Of a DNA stretch of 12,377 bases, positions 6,371 to 12,377 are shown piece by piece. Origin of the DNA: Acidobacteriaceae bacterium (lineage in GTDB: Bacteria; Acidobacteriota; Terriglobia; Terriglobales; Acidobacteriaceae); the NCBI GenBank assembly GCA_030838305.1, contig JAUTWY010000622.1, forward strand, positions 1-12,377, read 5' to 3'. The notes beneath the pieces are model-generated. The model ran no database searches, had not been told where the DNA came from, and saw only the letters and a list, made by a program, of their open reading frames with translations. Positions within the stretch are counted from its first letter, which is position 1. Each line of letters opens with the position of its first letter. Made by a program: the position numbers and the translations under genes.

Positions 6371-8110
6371 TCAGCCTTTTGCTGGTTTGTCTCTTTTCTC
6401 CACCTTCGCCCAAGTATCTTTGAGCGCCACAGTACGGTTGAACACCGGCTTTCCCGGCTTTGCGTCCGGATCGACGCAGAAATATCCCAAACGCTCAAAC
6501 TGATACCGGCTACCTTGAGCGGCATTGGCCAGCGATGGCTCGACCTTGGCATGGCTCAACACTTCGAGCGAGTTTGGGTTGAGGTTATCCAAGACATCCT
6601 TGCCCTCCTCAACCTTGCTGGGGTCTTCCTTGCTGAATAGGGTTTCATAAATCCGCACCTCGGCATCGATGGCGTTCGCGGCCGATACCCAGTGGATGGT
6701 TGATTTCACTTTGCGCCCGTCAGGAGCGTTTCCGCCGCGGGTTGCAGGATCGAAGGTGCAATGCACCTCCAGCACTTCGCCTTTGTCATTTTTTACAACG
6801 CTCTGGCAAGTAATGAAGTAGCCATAGCGCAGGCGCACCTCGCGGCCGGGGGAGAGGCGGAAGTATCCTTTGGGTGGAACTTCGCGGAAGTCATCCTGCT
6901 CGATGAAAAGCGTGCGAGAGAATGGTACCTTCCGCGTCCCTGCGCTTGTGTCTTCGGGATTATTCACCGCGTCCATCTCTTCGACCTGATTCTCCGGATA
7001 GTTGTCGATCACAACTTTTAGGGGACGCAGCACCGCCATCACGCGCGGGCTTCTCTTATTCAGATCTTCCCGGACGAAGTGCTCCAGCATGGCTAGTTCG
7101 ATCGAGCCGTTGGTCTTCGACACGCCAATGGCGCCACAGAAATTTCGTATGGCCTCGGGGGTGTATCCGCGGCGGCGAATCCCGCCAAGCGTGGGCATGC
7201 GCGGATCGTCCCATCCCGTCACGCGGCCTTCCTGCACCAACTGCAACAGCTTGCGCTTGCTCAGAAGCGTGTAGGTGAGGTTCAGGCGGTCGAACTCGAT
7301 CTGGCGCGACGGAAAGATGCCCAGTTGCTGAATAAACCAGTTGTAGAGCGGACGATGGTCTTCAAACTCAAGCGTGCAAAGTGAGTGCGTGACCCGCTCG
7401 ATGGAATCCGACTGCCCATGCGCGAAGTCGTACATCGGATACATGGACCACTGGTTGCCCGTACGGTGATGCTCGGCGTGCAGAATGCGGTACATCACCG
7501 GATCGCGCAGGTTCAAGTTGGGCGAGGCCATATCGATCTTCGCCCGCAGCGTGCGCGAGCCATCGGGAAATTCGCCGGCACGCATGCGCTCAAACAAATT
7601 CAGATTCTCTTCTACAGGGCGGTTGCGATAAGGACTGTCTTTGCCGGGCTCGGTGAGCGTGCCGCGATGCTTGCGGATTTCCTCAGCCGTCAGATCATCG
7701 ACATAGGCTTTGCCATCCTTGATCAGTTTGACGGCCCATTCGTAGAGCTGATCGAAATAGTCGGACGCGTAAAAGAGCCCATCCCACTTGAAGCCCAGCC
7801 AATTCACATCGGCCTTGATCGATTCCACGTATTCGGTTTCTTCCTTCTCGGGGTTGGTGTCATCGAAGCGAAGATTTGTATGTCCGCCGAACTCGTCGGC
7901 CAGACCGAAATCAATGCAGATCGCCTTGGCATGACCAATATGCAGATAGCCGTTCGGCTCAGGAGGGAAGCGCGTCTGCACCCGGCCATGGTGTTTGTTG
8001 GCCTTGAGGTCTTCGAGAATAATGTCGCGGACGAAGTTGGACGGCGCGTGCGAAGACGAGGCAGCCACAGGTTTCTCTCCAGCTTCGGTTGGGGGAGGGG
8101 ACGGATTCAT
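6371..8110 (-). CDS. glnS: Glutaminyl-tRNA synthetase
   Basis: A 579-residue class I aminoacyl-tRNA synthetase charging tRNA-Gln with glutamine in the cytoplasm; E. coli GlnRS has about 554 residues. The catalytic core carries the exact HIGH motif (57-60, in PEPNGYLHIGHAKA) and a KMSKS-type loop LLSKRK (282-287). Other GlnRS blocks are present: RFDDTNPEKE, YRNRPVEENL and SMYPMYDFAHG. The C-terminal part (about 360-570) is the two-barrel anticodon-binding region. ATG 8110 adds a proline- and alanine-rich extension of roughly 20 residues. AGAGGA abuts this ATG too closely for normal initiation, while a GTG at 8068 (codon 15) has GGAG 8 nt upstream; either start leaves the enzyme intact. Many bacteria lack GlnRS and make Gln-tRNA by transamidation, so the presence of this gene is informative. 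Confidence 0.97.
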   Translation of the reverse strand: MNPSPPPTEAGEKPVAASSSHAPSNFVRDIILEDLKANKHHGRVQTRFPPEPNGYLHIGHAKAICIDFGLADEFGGHTNLRFDDTNPEKEETEYVESIKADVNWLGFKWDGLFYASDYFDQLYEWAVKLIKDGKAYVDDLTAEEIRKHRGTLTEPGKDSPYRNRPVEENLNLFERMRAGEFPDGSRTLRAKIDMASPNLNLRDPVMYRILHAEHHRTGNQWSMYPMYDFAHGQSDSIERVTHSLCTLEFEDHRPLYNWFIQQLGIFPSRQIEFDRLNLTYTLLSKRKLLQLVQEGRVTGWDDPRMPTLGGIRRRGYTPEAIRNFCGAIGVSKTNGSIELAMLEHFVREDLNKRSPRVMAVLRPLKVVIDNYPENQVEEMDAVNNPEDTSAGTRKVPFSRTLFIEQDDFREVPPKGYFRLSPGREVRLRYGYFITCQSVVKNDKGEVLEVHCTFDPATRGGNAPDGRKVKSTIHWVSAANAIDAEVRIYETLFSKEDPSKVEEGKDVLDNLNPNSLEVLSHAKVEPSLANAAQGSRYQFERLGYFCVDPDAKPGKPVFNRTVALKDTWAKVEKRDKPAKG

Positions 8111-8119
8111 TCCTCTTTG

Positions 8120-8125
8120 ATCTTA
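8120..8125 (-). promoter_or_regulatory. Possible start-proximal -10 element of glnS
   Basis: On the minus strand TAAGAT (4 of 6 to TATAAT) ends 9 nt before the ATG at 8110, the same distance as at ccdA and the amidohydrolase gene. No convincing -35 was found. The gap to the upstream radical SAM gene is only 49 nt, so glnS may also be read through from there. Confidence 0.3.
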
Positions 8126-8159
8126 TCGCAAGAAAACCCCAGCGTGGTGCGACGCCCAG

Positions 8160-9698
8160 TCAGACGCCTGCCGAAACCACTTGCCCCGGGGCAACTGTAT
8201 ACATCTCCTGCGCGAGTTGCCGGCGGTACCGCACATGCCGCCAGCGCGTCATTTCCACGAGCGGCTTCCACACCGGATTCACCAAATCATGCTTGATCAG
8301 CAGATGCCAGAAGCGGTTGGAGCGCTTGTAGAGGTACGACATCGCGAGATAGAGAGGGACAGCCTGCCAGTCGTGCGGCCGGCGGCGCCAGATCGACGCA
8401 TGCGAGAAAAGCCGCTGGTAGACCCAGGCATAGCCCTCCTCGAGCTCCTCGGGAGACATGTGCCTGGGCTGAAAAACGGCGTGGGCGGTGTCGTAGAGAG
8501 TCCAATTGCGATGCAAGAGCCGGCCTTCTGCCTCCATCTGCCGAAACAGCGGAGTTGCCGGATAAGGAGTGAGAATGTGAAAGGTGGCGCACTCCAGCCG
8601 GTTTTCTTCGATCCATTCGGCGGTGCGTGCGAAGACGTCTTTCCGGTCATGGTCGAAGCCCAGGACGAACGACCCATTCACCTGGACGCCATGGTCGTGC
8701 AAAATCCGCACGCGGCGCGCGTAATCGGAAGTCTTGGGCGTCTTCTTATGCGCTGCCGCGAGGTTGTCGTCCGAAAGTGACTCAAATCCGACGAACACCC
8801 CAGTGCATCCCGCCCGCGCCATGTTGCGAATCAAGCTGGGATCATCTGTGACGTCGATCGTGACCGCGGCGCTCCAGATTTTATTCAGGGGGCGCAACGC
8901 ACTACACAGCGCGTCGAGATAATCACGGCGGGAGCCGAGATTGTTGTCGATGAAAACCGCATAGGGCTGGTCGTCTGATTTGAATTCCTCGACTACCTGC
9001 TGCGGATGGCGCATGCGATATGGTATGCGCAGACCATCGGTTGCGAGATAGCAGAACCCGCATCGATTGTGACAGCCGCGGGTGGCGATCAGGCTGGTAG
9101 TGGTCAGAAAACTATGGCGTGGAAGAATCGCCCGCCGGGGTGGAGGGTCGTCGCGGTAGTCGTTTTCGTACGTGGCGACATAGCGCGGCTGCAAGCATCC
9201 ATTTTCGATGTCCCACAAAATGCGCGGCCATAACTGGACCCCGTCGCCTAAGGCCAGCGCATCGGCGTGCGGCGCGCATTCGTCCGGGCAGGAAAGAACA
9301 TGCAACCCGCCAAGAATCACCCTGGAACCTCGGGCCCGGTACCAGTCCGCGAGCTCGTAGGCCCGCCGCGCAAAAGTCAGATGCACCGTGATGCCGACAA
9401 CCAGCGGCATTGGACGAAACGGCGGACGGCCGTGGAGCAGGTTCTCGTCGAAGTACTCTATGCGCCAATGCGCAGGAGTGGTGGCGGCGAAGCTGGTCAG
9501 GGCAAGCGTAGGCGTCAGCACATGCTTGCCGAAGCTGGCATTCGCATCCTTGGGATAAAACGGATTGATCAGCAATGCAAAGTGCGGCTCGATTGACTCC
9601 GCAGGCAGGTTTGGGTCGAGCACCGGCGCCGTCGTCATTTCCCGGGGAATCCAGCGCTTTTTGACCGGGCGGAGAAAAGGTTCGTGGGCATCGGACAT
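8160..9698 (-). CDS. B12-binding-domain-type radical SAM protein (DUF4070-like C-terminus)
   Basis: A 512-residue radical SAM enzyme. The N-terminal region (about 40-165) has the shape of a cobalamin-binding domain (LLINPFYPKD..., SRVILGGLHV) but lacks the DXHXXG cobalt-ligand motif, so B12, if bound, would be base-off without that histidine. The radical SAM core follows with C209, C213 and C216 in RGCHNRCGFCYL (CX3CX2C, for the 4Fe-4S cluster), and later AVFIDNNLGS and GVFVGFESLSDDNL. The segment ILTPYPATPLFRQMEAEGRL through NWTLYDTAHAVFQP (about 375-411) matches what I know of the DUF4070-type C-terminus found near hopanoid-modifying enzymes such as HpnP. Substrate is unknown and no hopanoid gene is in the window. 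A strong promoter lies directly upstream. A later ATG (codon 21, 9638) is a possible alternative start. Confidence 0.9.
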   Translation of the reverse strand: MSDAHEPFLRPVKKRWIPREMTTAPVLDPNLPAESIEPHFALLINPFYPKDANASFGKHVLTPTLALTSFAATTPAHWRIEYFDENLLHGRPPFRPMPLVVGITVHLTFARRAYELADWYRARGSRVILGGLHVLSCPDECAPHADALALGDGVQLWPRILWDIENGCLQPRYVATYENDYRDDPPPRRAILPRHSFLTTTSLIATRGCHNRCGFCYLATDGLRIPYRMRHPQQVVEEFKSDDQPYAVFIDNNLGSRRDYLDALCSALRPLNKIWSAAVTIDVTDDPSLIRNMARAGCTGVFVGFESLSDDNLAAAHKKTPKTSDYARRVRILHDHGVQVNGSFVLGFDHDRKDVFARTAEWIEENRLECATFHILTPYPATPLFRQMEAEGRLLHRNWTLYDTAHAVFQPRHMSPEELEEGYAWVYQRLFSHASIWRRRPHDWQAVPLYLAMSYLYKRSNRFWHLLIKHDLVNPVWKPLVEMTRWRHVRYRRQLAQEMYTVAPGQVVSAGV

Positions 9699-9702
9699 GG
9701 GC

Positions 9703-9723
9703 GTACTTTATAGTGCAAAGTAC
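9703..9723 (-). repeat. Perfect inverted repeat over the radical SAM promoter
   Basis: GTACTTT (9703-9709) and AAAGTAC (9717-9723) are perfect 7-bp arms separated by 7 nt. One arm covers the -10 region and the other lies in the -10/-35 spacer, the layout of a repressor operator. The right side also forms a second palindrome, AAGTACTT (9718-9725). No regulator gene is adjacent, so any repressor would be encoded elsewhere. Confidence 0.6.
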
Positions 9724-9733
9724 TTCATGTCAA
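9705..9733 (-). promoter_or_regulatory. Strong promoter of the radical SAM gene
   Basis: On the minus strand a perfect TTGACA (RC of 9728-9733) is followed after 17 nt by TAAAGT (RC of 9705-9710), or after 15 nt by TATAAA (RC of 9707-9712). The -10 ends 6-8 nt before the ATG at 9698, and no Shine-Dalgarno sequence intervenes, so the transcript should start at or next to the start codon. Confidence 0.65.
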
Positions 9734-9747
9734 TACCGATTCGCCCA

Positions 9748-10758
9748 CTAGCTTCCCATCGTCAGCACCACGCGGAACCTCGCTCGACCGCTGATCATTT
9801 GATCGTAAGCCTCAGCCGCCTTGGCCAGCGGATAGCGCTCGATCATGGGACGGACACCACTGAGAGAGCTGAACCGCAGGGTGTCCTCGGAATCTTTACC
9901 CGTTCCGGAGGCCCAACCCAGGATGGACTTGCGCCCGCCAATCAGCTGCAGTGGAGTGACCGTGAGCGACTCACTGCCTGCTCCTACGATCACCAGTTTT
10001 CCATTGCCCGCAAGCCCGTCGACCAGAGCCGACATCGATTTGGAATCAGGAGCAGTGGCCAGAATCACGCGCGCGCCGCCAAGTTTTTGCAGCGCTTCGG
10101 CAGGAGCGCCGGAGCCGGTGTCCAGGTATTCATGGGCTCCCAGCTTCTCGGCCAGCGCCTGCTTGTCTTTACCGCGGCCAATCGCTACGGTGCGGAAACC
10201 CATCCGACTGGCGTATTGAATGCCGAGATGACCGAGTCCGCCGATGCCCTGCACCGCCACCAGTTCGCCGACGCGGGCTCCCGAATTGCGCAGCGCATTG
10301 AACACAGTGATTCCGGCGCAGAGCAGCGGCGCGGCTTCGTCGGCGGGAAGGTCGTCGGGCATCGCAGCCACTGCCTCCGCCGGCGCCACCATGTATTCGG
10401 AGTAGCCGCCGTCGAAACTGATGGCGGTTATTTTTTCGAACTGACAGAGGATAAAGTCACCCCGGCGGCAGGGGTCACACTGGAAGCAGTGTCCGCCGTG
10501 CCATCCCAGGCCGACCCGTTGACCGGGCTTCCATAGTGTGACGTCGGCCCCGATTGCGTCGATACGCCCGGCGATTTCATGGCCCGGCACTCGTGGATAC
10601 TGAATTCCTGGCCAGTACCCTTCTTTCACCAGCGCATCGCTGTGGCAGATGCCGCAGGCTTCCACCTTGATGCGTACCTGCCCGCGGCCGGGCTCAGGAA
10701 CCGGACGTTCGACAACTTCAAAATTTCCTCCGGGCTTGCTGATTTGCACTGCTTTCAT
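9748..10758 (-). CDS. Zinc-dependent alcohol dehydrogenase
   Basis: A 336-residue medium-chain (MDR) alcohol dehydrogenase that oxidises an alcohol or reduces an aldehyde with NAD(P). Catalytic zinc ligands are C38 (in CGICHSD), H60 (GHEIAG, followed by E61) and C147 (LLCAGIT). The structural zinc site is C91, C94, C97 and C105 in HCFQCDPCRRGDFILC. The Rossmann motif GIGGLGHLG spans 171-179, and the coenzyme-binding half continues to about 290. The length is typical for the bacterial AdhA/AdhP branch. The start has AAAGGA (RC of 10766-10771) 7 nt upstream of ATG 10758. The gene is separated from gltX by 140 nt and from the radical SAM gene by 49 nt that hold that gene's own promoter, so it is probably its own unit. 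Substrate range and NAD versus NADP use cannot be decided here. Confidence 0.95.
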   Translation of the reverse strand: MKAVQISKPGGNFEVVERPVPEPGRGQVRIKVEACGICHSDALVKEGYWPGIQYPRVPGHEIAGRIDAIGADVTLWKPGQRVGLGWHGGHCFQCDPCRRGDFILCQFEKITAISFDGGYSEYMVAPAEAVAAMPDDLPADEAAPLLCAGITVFNALRNSGARVGELVAVQGIGGLGHLGIQYASRMGFRTVAIGRGKDKQALAEKLGAHEYLDTGSGAPAEALQKLGGARVILATAPDSKSMSALVDGLAGNGKLVIVGAGSESLTVTPLQLIGGRKSILGWASGTGKDSEDTLRFSSLSGVRPMIERYPLAKAAEAYDQMISGRARFRVVLTMGS

Positions 10759-10898
10759 AGGAAATTCCTTTCGATCGGCGGTCTTGAAGATTTAGATCTG
10801 GCTGAGGTTTTCGGCCGGCTCAATCGCGACCTGTCTGATAGATAAGACTCGGCGGAGCCAGGATGCAACAAAATCGACGCTAGGTCAGGACGTGCGCG

Positions 10899-12377
10899 CT
10901 ATGCCATCTTTTGCAGAGCTTGGTCAATTCGCTTGAGCGTTGTTTCCGGCCCCAGCACTTCCAGCGTTTCAAAAAGCGGTGGGGCGTTCTTGCGTCCGCA
11001 GACTGCCACGCGAATGGGCTGGAACATCTGTCCGGCCTTAACTCCCAACTCTGGCGCGGCGGCGCGCAAAGCCTGATCCAGAGGATCGTGTTTGAACTCA
11101 GTCTTCGCCAGCACTTCGCGGGCGCGCGTAAGGACTTTCAATGTCATGGCTGCGTCCCCCTTTTGCGGGATGAGTTCTGCCGGGTCGTAGGGTGGTAGTT
11201 GGGAGACGAAGAAGAAGTCGGCAGCGGTGAGTACGTCGCGCAGGAGCTTGATACGCTCGCGGATCAGCGGCGTGATCCGCAGCATCTTTTCCTCTGTCGC
11301 ATCGAAACCAGCGGAGCGCACGATGGGAAGCAGGCAGGCGCTCAGCTCTTCCACCGGGAGAGCGCGTATGTGCTCTGCATTGAGCCAGAGAGCTTTGGGG
11401 TCAAATGTGTCTTCGGGAGCGAGGAAACCAAGGTTGCTCGCTTCGCTGGGGACGACAGCATCAGGGCGACCGGCTTCGGCACTGCCCGCTGTCTCTTTAA
11501 AGTTCACGACCGCGTTCGAGCGGTTGATACCTTCGAGCGAAAAGGCTTGAGTGAGCTCTGCCAGAGACATGTTCTCGCGGTCATCCTTAGGCGACCAGCC
11601 CAGCAGACAGAGAAAATTGATGAACGCTTCGGAGAGAAATCCAGCGTCGCGATAGGTGGTCACACTGACCACAGGGCCGTGGCGGCGCTTGGAGAGCTTG
11701 GTGCCGTCGGGCGCGACGAGCAGCGGCAGATGGGCAAACTCCGGCGGCGTGAAGCCGGCGGCCTGGAAGATGAGGGCGTGCTTGAAAGTGTTTGAGAGAT
11801 GATCCTGGCCGCGGATAATGTGGGAAATGCGCAGGTCGGCGTCATCGGCGCACGAAGCAAGATGGTAGGTTGGCATGCCGTCGGAACGGAGCAAGGCAAA
11901 ATCTTCGATGTCAGCGGCCGACTTCACTTGTTCGCCATAGACCGCGTCGGCAAATCGCACAAGCGCCGTACCCTCGCGCGGCACGCGAAAACGCAAAGCA
12001 AAGGGCTCGCCCGCGGCGGCACGCCGGTCGCTCTTCGAGGGAGAGACTTCGCGCGCCCCGGGATTGAACAACCAAGTTCCTTGCGCTCCTGATTTTTCGG
12101 CGTCGCCGGTATGTGCCGGCGTGAAGTCCCGGTACGCGAGGCCTTTCTCAAAAATTGCCCAAGCGGTCTTGCGGTGCAAGGCGATACGCTCGGACTGCCT
12201 GTACTCTTCGTCCCAGCCCAGATTCAACCACTTCAATCCGTCAAAGATGGAATCCACCGAGGCCTGTGTATTGCGTTCGACGTCGGTGTCGTCGAGTCGA
12301 AGAATCATTGTGCCTGCGTTGTGGCGGGCATAAAGCCAGTTGAAGATAAAAGTCCGGGCACTTCCCACATGGAGAAA
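10899..12377 (-). CDS. gltX: Glutamyl-tRNA synthetase, 5' end beyond the window
   Basis: A class I synthetase charging tRNA with glutamate; 492 residues are visible. The right edge cuts the gene inside the first motif: the last codons read FLHVGSARTFIFNW, where HVGSA is the HIGH equivalent. The GTG at 12368 is therefore an internal valine codon and not the start, and about 10 residues are missing. The KMSKS loop is KLSKR (codons at 11685-11699). Other GluRS blocks include LRLDDTDVERN, GMPTYHLASCADDADLRISHIIRGQDHLSNT and NFLCLLGWSPKDDRE. The C-terminal helical anticodon-binding part (GQMFQPIRVAVCGRKNAPPLFETLEVLG) is complete up to the TAG at 10899. An unusual insertion of about 31 residues lies between FSLEGINRSNAVVNF and FDPKALWLNAEHIR. 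Whether it is discriminating or non-discriminating cannot be read from the sequence; a GlnRS nearby favours discriminating. Confidence 0.96.
   Translation of the reverse strand, partial: FLHVGSARTFIFNWLYARHNAGTMILRLDDTDVERNTQASVDSIFDGLKWLNLGWDEEYRQSERIALHRKTAWAIFEKGLAYRDFTPAHTGDAEKSGAQGTWLFNPGAREVSPSKSDRRAAAGEPFALRFRVPREGTALVRFADAVYGEQVKSAADIEDFALLRSDGMPTYHLASCADDADLRISHIIRGQDHLSNTFKHALIFQAAGFTPPEFAHLPLLVAPDGTKLSKRRHGPVVSVTTYRDAGFLSEAFINFLCLLGWSPKDDRENMSLAELTQAFSLEGINRSNAVVNFKETAGSAEAGRPDAVVPSEASNLGFLAPEDTFDPKALWLNAEHIRALPVEELSACLLPIVRSAGFDATEEKMLRITPLIRERIKLLRDVLTAADFFFVSQLPPYDPAELIPQKGDAAMTLKVLTRAREVLAKTEFKHDPLDQALRAAAPELGVKAGQMFQPIRVAVCGRKNAPPLFETLEVLGPETTLKRIDQALQKMA
11406..11498 (-). other. 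In-frame insertion inside gltX
   Basis: About 31 codons (from KETAGSAEAG to APEDT) interrupt a junction that in most bacterial GluRS reads continuously, as AVFDP.KL.WLN-type sequence. The insert is rich in A, G, E, S and P, with no predicted fold. Its DNA includes GCTCGCTTCGCTGGGGACGA on the plus strand (from about 11436). This resembles the CTTCGCT-containing dispersed repeats I associate with acidobacterial intergenic DNA. The reading frame is kept across it. Confidence 0.5.

Noticed and set aside
7385..8296. Long open frame (303 codons) on the plus strand opposite glnS
   Set aside because: It is the antisense shadow of a certain glnS gene, crosses into the radical SAM gene and has no family-like sequence. 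High GC produces such frames.
9565..10536. Long open frame (323 codons) on the plus strand opposite the alcohol dehydrogenase
   Set aside because: It overlaps the well-supported dehydrogenase and the start of the radical SAM gene in antisense; no domain is recognisable.
10759..10769. AGGAAATTCCT palindrome at the alcohol dehydrogenase start as a regulatory hairpin
   Set aside because: The arms are only 5 bp with a one-base centre, too tight for a stable stem; it probably just contains the ribosome-binding site.
12366..12368. GTG as the start of gltX
   Set aside because: The codons before it (TTT CTC CAT) encode the FLH that leads into the HIGH-type motif, so the gene continues past the window edge.

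Overview
The window reads as chromosomal DNA of a member of the Acidobacteriota. The reasons are moderately high GC, a mix of gene families often seen together there (a CcdA/TlpA/DsbD-N set, a cyclic-nucleotide-domain/DUF1003 fusion, a secreted amidohydrolase, a B12-type radical SAM protein), and a bacterial GlnRS encoded close to a GluRS. The taxonomic call is an inference from gene content; no rRNA or other marker gene is present.

Layout, left to right. Positions 1 to about 120 look like one end of an IS256-family insertion sequence. Its transposase start codon (minus strand) lies at 29 and the gene runs off the left edge. A plus-strand block follows: an anchored protein of unknown function (187-1236), then a thiol-redox cluster of ccdA (1332-2060), a membrane-anchored TlpA/ResA thioredoxin (2089-2682) and a secreted DsbD N-terminal-like domain (2781-3365). 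Next come a cyclic-nucleotide-binding-fold/DUF1003 membrane protein (3507-4352), a metal-dependent amidohydrolase (4406-5809) and a small membrane protein (5840-6319). The plus block converges at 6320-6370 on a minus-strand block that runs from right to left: gltX (5' end beyond the right edge, stop at 10899), a zinc alcohol dehydrogenase (9748-10758), a radical SAM protein (8160-9698) and glnS (6371-8110).

How the genes work together. The most coherent unit is the redox cluster. The three modules that Escherichia coli fuses into DsbD (periplasmic N-domain, membrane core, thioredoxin-like C-domain) are three separate neighbouring genes here. They probably carry electrons from cytoplasmic thioredoxin through CcdA to periplasmic thiol targets such as apocytochromes c. 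glnS and gltX supply glutaminyl- and glutamyl-tRNA and share the minus block with two metabolic genes whose substrates cannot be read from the sequence.

Regulation. Several genes at the head of a transcription unit have a -10-like hexamer only 6-9 nt before the start codon and no Shine-Dalgarno sequence, which suggests leaderless mRNAs. Genes inside a probable unit (2089, 5840) have a GGAG at normal spacing. The radical SAM promoter carries a perfect inverted repeat overlapping its -10. No stretch over 300 bases lacks a gene. No rRNA, tRNA or CRISPR array was seen, and no convincing intrinsic terminator. The 140 bp between the alcohol dehydrogenase and gltX (10759-10898) shows nothing clear beyond the dehydrogenase ribosome-binding site.
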